Below, piece by piece: positions 23,327-30,561 of a stretch of DNA of 30,561 nucleotides (position 1 is its first letter; each line of letters starts with the position of its first letter). The notes under the pieces were generated by a model. That model ran no database searches. It saw nothing but the letters and a program-made list of their open reading frames with translations, and had not been told where the DNA came from. The position numbers and the translations under genes are program-made. The DNA lies in assembly GCA_030448225.1 (NCBI GenBank), contig JAUJNJ010000093.1:1-30561 (forward strand), in the 5' to 3' direction. Source of the stretch: Phycisphaerae bacterium. Lineage in GTDB: Bacteria > Planctomycetota > Phycisphaerae > Tepidisphaerales > Tepidisphaeraceae.

Positions 23327-24017
23327 CTCTCCTCCTCCTCGCCCACTCCCACGGGAGCGTCTGCAGGGCGAACATGGCGGCGACGGCCAGCAGGAGGAGG
23401 CCGAGGCGGCCGGGCCAGGGGCCTAGGGCGTCGACGATCGTGCGGCCCTCCGGTTGGCCGCGGCCGAGGTAGCCGTAGTTGAGGTCGAACACGAGGTCGA
23501 GCGGTAGGACGACCGCGAGGTAGATCAGGCACGTGGCGTAGGCGAAGGCGGCGTCGCGCCAGCGGGGGCGAAAGCCGCGGGCGAAGCAGTCGTACAGGGC
23601 GGCCCCCACGATCGCGCCGTGGCAGGCCCAGAAGAGCCAGAACTCTGGCCGGGCCGGGCCCTCCACGATCACCGGCGTGAAGAACGCCTGCGTGCTGAGG
23701 CCCAGCCCCCAGAAGTGCAGCAGCACCCGGGCCCGGGGCCGATTCGTCCAGAGCGCGGCGACCGCGAACAGGCCGGCCACGTCGCACATGTGAAGCGGGA
23801 TCGAGACCTGCCGGTCGAACTTCCCCGGCGTCAGCCACCAAGCGGTGAACAGCACCCACGCCAGCAGGGCGGCCGCGGCCAGCGCGCGGTCGAGTCGCTC
23901 ACGTTGTCCGTTGTCCGGCAGCGATTTACGCGCGAGGATCGCCGCAATCGTTATAACGAGAAAGGCGACCACGACGGCCCCGTGGGTGACGGAAAAGGCT
24001 TGGAACGTCGCGGACAA
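23292..24017 (-). CDS. YwaF/TIGR02206-type integral membrane protein
   Basis: 241 residues from TTG 24017, chosen because AGGAG lies at 24026-24030, eight bases upstream; no ATG fits. It has six or seven hydrophobic segments, for example VTHGAVVVAFLVITIAAILA and LLAWVLFTAWWL, and family motifs SIPLHMCDVAGLFAVAAL, HFWGLGLSTQAFFTPVI, EFWLFWACHGAIVGAALYD and DLNYGYLGRGQP. This matches the TIGR02206 (B. subtilis YwaF) group of membrane proteins of unknown function. The last 15 residues or so (VVEWSGGGVVE) are encoded by the adjoining repeat, so the natural C-terminus may be slightly shorter. Confidence 0.87.
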   Translation of the reverse strand: MSATFQAFSVTHGAVVVAFLVITIAAILARKSLPDNGQRERLDRALAAAALLAWVLFTAWWLTPGKFDRQVSIPLHMCDVAGLFAVAALWTNRPRARVLLHFWGLGLSTQAFFTPVIVEGPARPEFWLFWACHGAIVGAALYDCFARGFRPRWRDAAFAYATCLIYLAVVLPLDLVFDLNYGYLGRGQPEGRTIVDALGPWPGRLGLLLLAVAAMFALQTLPWEWARRRRVVEWSGGGVVE

Positions 24018-24042
24018 TCGATTGGCTCCTGATTCCCGGTTT

Positions 24043-24174
24043 AGCCGACTCGCTTGCGAGCCGCGTCTGGATGCATTGACGGGTGAAGTGCTTCGGCGGA
24101 CAAAGTCGACGCGGCTCCGGTTTGTCGGGCTGACCGTTCCGCGCTCCCCGAAGCCGCTCGCAAGCGAGCCGGCT
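24043..24174. repeat. Inverted repeat with CTCGCTTGCGAG / CTCGCAAGCGAG cores
   Basis: AGCCGACTCGCTTGCGAGCCG at 24043-24063 pairs with CGCTCGCAAGCGAGCCGGCT at 24155-24174. Each core is a near-palindrome by itself. The pair lies upstream of the minus-strand YwaF-like gene, about 26 bases before its TTG start. Confidence 0.6.
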
Positions 24175-24184
24175 CAGCGCCTGC

Positions 24185-24259
24185 GGATAACCCGGAGCGG
24201 GCCATTCGGGCCGGCGGCGAAACGGGGGGACGTCGGCTTATTCGGACGGGCGCTAAATA
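24185..24259. repeat. Dispersed repeat, copy 1 (about 75 bp)
   Basis: This segment, with core GGCGGCGAAAC, then GTCGGCTTATTCGGACGGGCGC and TAAAT, is about 80% identical by eye to the reverse complement of 28960-29036. Both copies are intergenic and both lie close to GGTGGAG-type low-complexity sequence. Confidence 0.7.
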
Positions 24260-24391
24260 AGGACCTGCTTCCCCCCTCCTCGTCCGCGCCGACAGCACCA
24301 CCGCGCCTGCTTCGCGACCCAAGGCCTCATCCCCACTCTCCCCGCATCCCGACGACACACCGCGCCGCCCCTCCTCACGCCCCACCCCATG

Positions 24392-24484
24392 ACTCCCCAC
24401 TCCCCACTCCCCACTCCACCACTCCACCACTCCACCACTCCACCACTCCACCACTCCACCACTCCACCGCTCCACCACTCCACC
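24392..24484. repeat. Tandem array of ACTCCACC (8 bp)
   Basis: Nine head-to-tail copies of ACTCCACC occupy 24413-24484, one with a G for the first A. They are preceded by three copies of a 7-bp ACTCCCC unit (24392-24412). The unit resembles the arms of the inverted repeat at 23243-23326. The array is a simple repeat likely to vary in copy number; it is not a CRISPR. Confidence 0.85.
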
Positions 24485-24610
24485 CCATATTTCCCCTTCC
24501 CGTCCCGCTGGACACGTCGAATACTATCAGGTGCGGAGGTCCGCTCCCCGTTGGCGACGGGGACTTTCGACCCATTCCCCCAGGCGCAGCAATGTGAGGT
24601 CACAAGCTTT

Positions 24611-25877
24611 ATGCCCATTTACGCTTTCGAGGCGATGAATTCCTCCGGCCAGGAGGTCAAGGACGAGTCGACGCATCCGACTCGCAGGAGGCGATCGCCA
24701 AGATCCGCCAAGAAGGGGTACTTCCCCACGAAGGTCCGCGAGAAGGCGGCCAAGAGAAGACGGTCAAGAAAAAGGCCGGCGCGCGAGTCGAACACGCCCA
24801 CGCATAGATGCCGATCTCGATCGGCGGCGTGCAGAAGCAGCTCGTGACCTTCACCCGCCAGCTCTCCACCCTCCAGGACGCCGGCCTGCCGATCCTGCGG
24901 TCGCTCCAGATCCGCGGAGAGCCAGCTCAAGCCGGGCCTGCTCAAGGCGGTCGTCGGCGGCGTCGCCGACGAGGTCGAGGGCGGCGGCACGCTCTCCGAC
25001 GCGATGGGCAAGTACCCCAAGGCGTTCGACAAGCTCTACGTCAACATGGTCGCCGCCGGCGGGCGGGCGGCGTGCTCGACCTGATCCTCGCCCGCCTCGC
25101 CGACTTCATGGAAAAGGCCGCCCGCCTGAAGAAGAAGGTCATCGGCGCGATGATCTACCCGGCGGTCGTCATCTCGATCGCCGTCGGTATCGTGACGATG
25201 ATCATGATCTTCGTCATCCCGAAGTTCAAGAGATCTTCGACGACTTCAAGCTCGAACTGCCCGCCCCACCCGCATCCTGCTGGCGATGAGCGAGTTCTTC
25301 GCCAACCAGTACGGCTGGGCGTACATGATCGCGTTCCCGTTCGTCGTCGCCGGGCTGATGAAGCTCATCGGCCTCAGCGGCGACCGCTACGCGATCGACG
25401 TCGTGAAGCTCAAGATCCCGATCCTCGGGTCGATCCTCAGCAAGACCGCCATCGCCCGCTTCACCCGCACGCTCGGCACGCTCATCGGCCGGCGTGCCGA
25501 TCCTCGACGCGATCAACATCACCAAGGAGACGGCCGGCAACGAGGTGTACGCCCGGGCGGCTGGTGAAGGTCCACGACGCGATCCGCGAGGGCGAGTCGA
25601 TGGCCGACCCGCTCCCGCGCTACGAAGGTCTGCGACGCGATCGTCGTCAACATGATCGACGTCGGCGAGGAGACCGGCGACCTCGACAAGATGCTCCTGA
25701 AGGTCGCCGACAACTACGATAACGACGTCGACGTGCTCGTCAGCTCGCTCATCAGCATCCTCGAGCCGGTCATGGTCGTCGTGCTCGGCCTGATCGTCGG
25801 CTTCATCGTCATCGCGCTTGTTCATGCCGATGATCACGCTGATCCAGGGCATGTCGAGCACCCCGGCGAAGAAGTGA
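24611..25877 (+). CDS. gspF: Type II secretion system F-type platform protein (frameshifted)
   Basis: Inner-membrane platform protein of type II secretion and type IV pilus machines. From ATG 24611: [19 protein letters not shown], then in shifting frames [176 protein letters not shown] and [19 protein letters not shown]. It ends TPAKK with TGA 25875-25877. Duplicated T2SSF domains and three membrane segments are evident, and the span of about 422 codons is normal. About eight single-base indels interrupt it. It leads the pseudopilin cluster. Confidence 0.82.
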
Positions 25878-26123
25878 CGACACTCCTCGCCGCGCGCAAG
25901 GGAGGGCGGCGCGACGAGGACCGAGCGGGCGCGCACCGGTCCGTGGACTTGATCAACCGTCGCTCGGCACCTGATAGCCGCCGGCGGAAGCCCCGCCGGT
26001 GCGAATCGGAAGAGCGCGGGCCTCCGCCCGGGGCTATCCGGTGTGGTCGGGAACGATTTCGCGACCCTTGCCGCGACCCCGCGTGATGGGCGACCACCGA
26101 TCTCCTACAACGCGAGAACACCC

Positions 26124-27024
26124 ATGAGCCCCAACCCGCCGCGTCCGACCCGGTTCACGCTCGTCGAGTTGCTCGTGGTGATCGGGATCATCGTGCTGCT
26201 GCTCGGCATCCTGTTGCCGGTCGTCGGCGGCATCCGGCGGCGGACCTACGCCACGGCCTCGCAGGCCGCGGTGCAGAGCCTCGCCCAGGCGATCGACGTA
26301 CCGCCAGGACTTCAACGCCTACCCCGGCATCTACTCGAACGCGGAGATTCACACCGGCGTGAGACCTACGGTCTCACGCCGCCGATAACGGACCGAACAA
26401 TGTCACGTCGACGGAAAACATGGTCCTGTCGATGCTCGGCGGGCTCCAGCGTGCCGCCGGCGCGCCGCTGCCAGCAGCGACCCTCGACATGACAAAGATC
26501 GGCGGCGGCCCGATCGGCCTCAACCCGATCGCCAGCGGCCCCGCAAGCAGTGTCGGCGTACATGGACGCCGCCCCCGGCACCAACACCCAGGCGCGCGCC
26601 GTGGGACAAGCCGGCCATCACGTCCGAGAGTCACGGGTACAACAGCACGGACACGTTCATCCCCGAGTTCATCGACAAGTTCCCCGACCCGATGCCGATC
26701 ATCTACCTCCGCGCGCGTCGGCCGGCCCAACCCGCGGACGGCCGAGAACACGACCGCAACCGCTGACAACACCGGCCCGTACAACTACAGCGGGGTCACG
26801 CCGTATGTGAATCCGGCGGGCGGATTCCCTCCTGCGGCCGCCCGCTTTCCCCGACTTCGCCGACGACGTCCACGGTGTACTTCCGCAACCCGTCCGTCGG
26901 CAACGATGCCGACCCGATGACCTGGCAGCCCCGGCAGAAAGACTCGTTCATCCTGATCGGCCCCGGCGTGGACCGGAAATACGGAACCATCGATGACCAA
27001 ACCAACTTCGGCCCGCTCAAGTAA
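26124..27024 (+). CDS. Prepilin-like protein 1 (type II pseudopilin, frameshifted)
   Basis: ATG 26124 opens MSPNPPRPTRFTLVELLVVIGIIVLLLGILLP, a class III signal: a short basic leader, then the FTLVE motif and a hydrophobic helix. Cleavage is expected before FTLVE although the usual preceding Gly is Arg here. In shifting frames the text continues QAAVQSLAQAID, YRQDFNAYPGIYSN, TDTFIPEFIDKFPDPMPIIY, NYSGVTPYVNPAGGF and SFILIGPGVDRKYGTIDDQ, ending NFGPLK with TAA 27022-27024. The IGPGxDxxYGT end is typical of planctomycete GspG/H-like proteins. It overlaps the next start at 26993. Several indels are needed. Confidence 0.72.
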
Positions 27025-27995
27025 CCCCGCGGCCCGCCGCCGCCCCAGTGCCGCCGCCGCCGCCGCCGCGTTCACGCTCGTCGAGCTGCTCGTGGTGATC
27101 GGGATCATCGTGCTGCTGATCGGCCTGTTCTCGCCGATGATCTCCCGCGCTACCGCAGCAGCGAGCGAACCCGCGCGCCGCCGACCTCCAGTCGATCGCC
27201 ACCGCGGCTCGACGCCTACAAGGGCGACTTCGGGTACTACCCGCAGATCGCCGCTCAACCCCGGCTGGGCCGCGTCCGGACCGGACACCCCCTGCCTTCC
27301 CCAACCCCATCACCGGCGCGCGAATTGCTCTGCCAGGCCCTGTCGGTCCCGCCAACGCGACCGACACCGCCGGCACCGGCACAATCGTCCGATCCAGGAC
27401 GGTCTCGTTGGCCCGGCTTCCGCGACCGCCGCACCGCCGGCCCGGACGGCGTGATGAATACCGCCGATGACAACCTCAACTCCCGGCCATATCCGCCGTA
27501 CCTCCCGATCGATAAGTTCAAGATCGGCGATCACGCGTTGCTCGGCGTCGCTATCGACCCAGGAGCAGACCTACCCCGGGGAACGCGTTGAAGGCGGTCA
27601 TCCTCGATCGCTTCCGCATGCCGATCCTGTACTACCCGGCCGTCGGTAACCCGAACATCCCGCGCGCCGCCAGATACGCGTCCGACACCGGCCGCCCGCG
27701 TTACAACCGACGCACAACCCCGTTGTGACCGACACCAGCGACCCGAAGAAGTACTCGCCCGAACTTCTCCAGTTCCGGCTCCTGCTCGGCGATACGCACA
27801 CGGCGTCGCCGACGCCGCGCGCCGGACGGCGTCATCAACAGAACGAGACGCCCGCCGCCACCGGCCCGTACCTCCTCTGGTCCGCCGGGCCCGACGGAAT
27901 CTTCGGCCCCCAGCCTGACGCCGGCGGCAACGCCGCCGCGCTCGACGCCCCCCGACGTCGAGAAGGCCGACGACGTCACGAACTTCCGCAAGTGA
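26993..27995 (+). CDS. Prepilin-like protein 2 (type II pseudopilin, frameshifted)
   Basis: ATG 26993 lies inside the end of the previous gene. After an Ala/Arg leader comes AAFTLVELLVVIGIIVLLIGLF. Shifting frames then give RAADLQSIATALDAYKGDFGYYPQ, FRDRRTAGPDGVMNTADDN, PPYLPIDKFKIGD, ALKAVILDRFRMPILYYPAV, DPKKYSPELLQFRLLLGD and TGPYLLWSAGPDGIFGP. It ends DVEKADDVTNFRK with TGA 27993-27995. The DAYKGDFGYYP and WSAGPDGIFG parts are standard pseudopilin features. About 330 codons with several indels. Confidence 0.72.
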
Positions 27996-28302
27996 TGGAT
28001 GGTCCGCTGATGACGCAGATCTCTGCGGATTGGGTTGATCACGTTCGCGTGTCGCGTGTCATCCCGAGGAACGGTAGCGACCCGACCCATCTCGAGGCGG
28101 AGGAACGCGTCATCTGTACTGGAGATCCCTCGTCGCTGTCGCTCCTCGGGCTGAAGGGTCGCGGCTCGTACAACGCTGATCCAGAGGACGACGTGCTTGA
28201 GCAGGGAGGCCCCCGAGCGGGCCGTTCCGCCATGCCCGATCTTCATCCGGGTCATTTGCGCAATTCTGTGGGTCGTTCTTCCTCGAGGTCGAATCAACGT
28301 AA
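27996..28302. other. Gap between prepilin-like genes with a hairpin repeat
   Basis: No gene is supported in this stretch of about 307 bases. It contains the inverted repeat at 28059-28154. The end is uncertain because the start of the next gene is blurred by an indel. Confidence 0.4.
28059..28154. repeat. Imperfect inverted repeat beginning GTCATCCCGAGG
   Basis: CATCCCGAGGAACGGTAGCG through CCATCTC is matched imperfectly by GAGATCCCTCGTCGC through CTCCTCGGGCTG. The ends are of the GTCATCCCGAG...GAGGGATCTC type seen between genes in many bacteria and related to the fragment at 18766-18793. It could form a hairpin of about 35 base pairs with mismatches. Confidence 0.6.
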
Positions 28303-28886
28303 CGCCCGGTCGCCCAGCGAGTTCCGCTCGTCGAGGTGCTCGTCACCGTCGCGACGCTCATCATCGTGCTCGGGCTGATGGCGAGCCTGGCGCGGTCGGT
28401 GCGGCGGCAGGCGTCGGCCCGGCAGACGACGACGCTGTTGCTCACGCTCAACGAGTTGATGCAGAAGTACGTCGCCCGCCACGGCACGCTGCCGCCGGTG
28501 TCGCCGTTCGTCGCCCCGGCCGTCCCGCGCGCGGGGGGGAGAGGGGTTGCCGATCACCACGGCCCCGTCCGACGACGCGCTGCTGCTGCTGGACGAGGCC
28601 CTGCTGCGCGCCCGCGCCCAACAACGCCGACCTCGTCCGCGCCCCTGCGGACCGAGGCCGGCCCGATCAGCATCTTCGGCCCCGCCGGCCCTCGCCCACC
28701 GGCGAGGGCCTGCTCGACGCCTGGGGTCGCGACATCGTCTTCATGCCCCGCGGCACCCGGCCATCGGCACCGCCACTGGAAGACCTGCCGTTCTTCTTCT
28801 CCGCCGGACCCGACGGCCGTTACCGGACGCTCGAGGACAACGTTTACAGCTACGAAGTCCTCGGCACCGATCGTCCCCGGGAGTAA
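28303..28886 (+). CDS. Prepilin-like protein 3 (frameshifted, start uncertain)
   Basis: The prepilin core is VPLVEVLVTVATLIIVLGLM (from 28321), followed by SLARSVRRQASARQTTTLLL, TLNELMQKYVARHGTLPP, SDDALLLLDEALLRA and, in another frame, GEGLLDAWGRDIVFMPRGT and FFFSAGPDGRYRTLEDNVYS. It ends VLGTDRPRE with TAA 28884-28886. In the core's frame a TAA at 28300-28302 blocks any upstream start, so an indel probably hides the true ATG just upstream. Pro replaces the usual Thr in FTLVE. The AWGRDIVF and SAGPDGRY ends match the neighbouring pseudopilins. Confidence 0.65.
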
Positions 28887-29210
28887 GGGTGGAGGGTGGA
28901 GGGTGGAGGAAAGCGGTGGGGCGGCCAATGGCACCTTCGCGTCGGTGGTGAGTTCCCCCGTTTAGTGCCCATCCGAATAATCCGACATCCGGCGTTTCGC
29001 CGCAGGCCGAAGGGGCCCGCCACGGGTGATTCGGACAGGCTCTTGGCCCGCGGGCTTGCCCGCCGCGTCGACGTCAACGCCCATAAGCTGAGACCCCCTG
29101 CTGTTCGTTTTCCTCCATCTTCCATCCTCCATTGTCCATCCTCGTCTTCCCCACCCCTCCCCGCTGGACAGCGGCGCGAACAATACGGCGGCGGAAATCA
29201 AGGAGAGCCC
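28887..29210. other. Intergenic region with GGTGGAG/CCTCCAT inverted repeat
   Basis: Three GGTGGAG units (28889-28911) face CTCCATCTTCCATCCTCC and related sequence at 29112-29150, so the ends of this 324-base gap form an inverted repeat. Between them lies copy 2 of the dispersed repeat. The far end carries AAGGAG (29200-29205), the ribosome binding site of the next gene. No gene is supported. Confidence 0.6.
28960..29036. repeat. Dispersed repeat, copy 2 (inverted relative to copy 1)
   Basis: GTTTAGTGCCCATCCGAATA, then GGCGTTTCGCCGCAGGCC and ACGGGTGATTCGG, is the reverse-complement partner of 24185-24259. The best kept parts are the (A/G)TTTAG(T/C)GCCC(A/G)TCCGAATAA end and the GTTTCGCCGC core. 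Confidence 0.7.
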
Positions 29211-30017
29211 GTGACACCAACCCTGTTCCGACGCCCGGGGGCCTCCCCGGCCGCTTCCACACCCCCGACGCCTCCCGGCCCACGCGCCGGCCGGTCGCCC
29301 CGCCGTCACGGCGGGGCGGAGTTCTCGCTCGTCGAGATCCTCGCGTGGTGGTCGGGATCATCGCCGTGCTGGCGATCGCCAGCGTCGCGTTCGTGCGGCT
29401 CGACCCGAGCGGCAAGTCGACGAAGGTCACGCTCGACAGTTGCAAGGCGATGCTCGCCGAGCTCAACAGCGCTGACGGCCTCACCCGCCAGCCGCCCGCC
29501 GTCTGGTGGGACGGCAACCGCATCGCCAAGCCGGCCAGCTACCCGCGCAGCGGGCAACTTCGGCGACTTCTGGCGCGACGTACCGCGACAGCAACTCGGC
29601 CAGTCCCGCCCCGGCGTCGCCGTGCCCGTGCCCCCGCCGTTCACCGAGGAGGCGCCCTTCCTCGACGCCGACATCGTGAAGAACACGAACCTGGCGATGT
29701 ACGTCCTGATGACGATCCCGGCCAACAACGCCGCCGTCGCCAAGCTGCCGCCGCGGGCCACGCAGAAGTGGACGACCGACGACCCGGAGTCCACCGCGAT
29801 CGACGAGCGCGCTGCCTGCCGCTCGACGCCTGGGGCAACCCGATCGTGTTCGTCCCCGCCAGCGGCTGACGAACGTCATCGCGCCCGTCGCCTACACGCC
29901 CACCGCCGCCGACCAGAACCTCCGCGCTGCGCGCCCGGACGGCCGCCCGTTCTTCGCCTCGGCCGGGCCGGACGGCAGCCTGGCCAAGGGCGACGACAAC
30001 CTGCTCGTTCCGATTGA
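29211..30017 (+). CDS. Prepilin-like protein 4 (frameshifted)
   Basis: GTG 29211 has a good AAGGAG site at 29200-29205. A long Pro/Ala/Arg leader (about 40 residues) precedes AEFSLVEILAVVVGIIAVLAIASVAF, a prepilin helix with FSLVE in place of FTLVE. Shifting frames continue STKVTLDSCKAMLAELNSAD, QPPAVWWDGNRIAKPASYP, FGDFWRDVP, NTNLAMYVLMTIPANNAAVA, LPLDAWGNPIVFVPASG and PFFASAGPDGSLAKGDDNL. A stop at 30015-30017 exists in one frame. In the frame of the last segment, however, no stop occurs before the next gene, so the end depends on an unresolved indel. Confidence 0.65.
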   Translation: MTPTLFRRPGASPAASTPPTPPGPRAGRSPRRHGGAEFSLVEILAWWSGSSPCWRSPASRSCGSTRAASRRRSRSTVARRCSPSSTALTASPASRPPSGGTATASPSRPATRAAGNFGDFWRDVPRQQLGQSRPGVAVPVPPPFTEEAPFLDADIVKNTNLAMYVLMTIPANNAAVAKLPPRATQKWTTDDPESTAIDERAACRSTPGATRSCSSPPAADERHRARRLHAHRRRPEPPRCAPGRPPVLRLGRAGRQPGQGRRQPARSD

Positions 30018-30024
30018 CGCCGCC

Positions 30025-30561
30025 ATGACCGACCCGACGACGACGCCAACCCCGGATCACGCCAGCCGCCCGACAGCCGGCCGCCGCCGCCGCCGCGGCG
30101 GGTTCACGCTGATCGAGCTGCTGGTCGTGATCGCGATTATCTCGCTGATCATCCTGATCGCCGTGCCGAGCTTCCGCGCCCTCACCGGCGGGCGGAGCAT
30201 CGACGCCGGCGCCAACGTGCTGTCGGCCGTCTTGGGGCAGGCCCGCGCCGAGGCGATCGGCGCGCAGCGCACGACCGGGGTGCTGTTCTACCTCGACCCC
30301 GCGACCGACCGCGTCAACGCGCTGCTCGTCCGCCAGATCCCCAACCCCGTCGGCGCGCTGGTGCCGTCCGCGGTCTACCTCGACCGCGTCGCCGACCGCG
30401 ACGCGATCACGCTGCCGGTCGGCGTCGGCCTCCAGTCGCTCGAGAGCGGCGAGATGACCCCGGCCACGCCGACCGCGCCCGCCCCGCGCGATGAGGACGG
30501 TTACCTCGGCTTTAACCCCGTCCTCCTCAACAACACCGCCACCCCACTAGCCAACGCTCAG
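30025..30561 (+). CDS. GspH/FimT-like pseudopilin, N-terminal part (runs off window end)
   Basis: From ATG 30025 the frame is open for 179 codons to the window edge. After a Pro/Thr/Arg leader comes GGFTLIELLVVIAIISLIILI, with Gly immediately before FTLIE as prepilin peptidase requires. AVPSFRALTGGRSIDAGANVL, SAVLGQARAEAIGAQRTTGV and LFYLDPATDRVNALLV follow, the classic GspH/FimT layout in which a helix with QARAEAI leads into beta strands. This is a minor pseudopilin at the tip of the pseudopilus. No ribosome binding site precedes the ATG, and the preceding gene reads into it in the same frame. This gene is undamaged. Confidence 0.82.
   Translation, partial: MTDPTTTPTPDHASRPTAGRRRRRGGFTLIELLVVIAIISLIILIAVPSFRALTGGRSIDAGANVLSAVLGQARAEAIGAQRTTGVLFYLDPATDRVNALLVRQIPNPVGALVPSAVYLDRVADRDAITLPVGVGLQSLESGEMTPATPTAPAPRDEDGYLGFNPVLLNNTATPLANAQ

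Larger units (their letters stand above)
24018..24610. other. Intergenic region full of repeats
   Basis: No gene is supported in these 593 bases. The region holds the GCTCGCAAGCGAGC inverted repeat (24043-24174), the dispersed 75-base repeat (24185-24259) and the 8-bp tandem array (24413-24484). A weak TACTAT box (24522-24527) precedes the GspF-like gene. Reading frames over the tandem array give TTPPLHHS or EWWSGGVV text, which is an artefact of the repeat. Confidence 0.6.

Noticed and set aside
24392..24484. CRISPR-like array
   Set aside because: The repeats are 7-8 bp and contiguous, with no spacers and no cas genes, so this is a simple tandem repeat.
24253..24618. Minus-strand frames with VEWWSGG repeats
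   Set aside because: All three frames over the 8-bp array give the same periodic peptide, which is a repeat artefact.

Overview
The window is very GC-rich and looks like a Planctomycetota genome, probably from the Phycisphaerae side. The evidence is a run of planctomycete-type pseudopilin genes, a small membrane protein ending in a CPSCGHDLRESPERCP-type zinc ribbon, and many intergenic inverted repeats of kinds often seen in these genomes. This placement is inferred from gene content only. I saw no rRNA, tRNA, CRISPR array or transposase.

Layout. (1) 1-189, minus strand: start of a lipoprotein gene cut by the window edge. (2) 475-3465: intact ABC importer of the nitrate/sulfonate/taurine class (binding lipoprotein, ATPase, permease), followed by a frameshifted sulfate-binding lipoprotein (3644-4684). 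(3) 4851-6166: frameshifted zinc/manganese-type ABC-3 permease with a C-terminal DtxR/MntR-like domain. (4) 6502-10163, minus strand: a group of small, badly frameshifted hypothetical and membrane genes. (5) 10552-13013: frameshifted Gfo/Idh/MocA oxidoreductase, Ogt-type DNA alkyltransferase (minus) and a secreted hypothetical protein. (6) 13311-23237: the most interesting block, a MoxR AAA+ / von Willebrand A system like E. coli yehLMPQ. Its genes are SWIM zinc finger, S1-domain protein, DUF5691, MoxR ATPase, zinc-ribbon protein, DUF5682, an unrecognised protein and a VWA protein. (7) 23292-24017, minus strand: YwaF/TIGR02206-type membrane protein. (8) 24611-30561: GspF-like platform protein followed by five prepilin-like genes, the last running off the window.

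The MoxR-VWA genes are tightly coupled: stop and start codons overlap at 17003-17006, 18170-18174 and 22050-22053. They probably form one operon in which the AAA+ ATPase and the MIDAS-bearing VWA protein act as a chaperone-like pair, with DUF5691, DUF5682 and the SWIM protein as partners. The cellular target is not evident from the sequence. The GspF and pseudopilin block is a type II secretion or type IV pilus-like assembly locus.

Sequence quality is uneven. Genes at 475-3465, 15156-24017 and 30025-30561 are open. Nearly every gene in 3644-14620 and 24611-30020 is split by single-base indels although its protein motifs survive in alternating frames. I read this mainly as uncorrected indel errors in the assembly and annotate those genes across their full span. 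Intergenic DNA is dominated by inverted repeats of at least eight sequence types.
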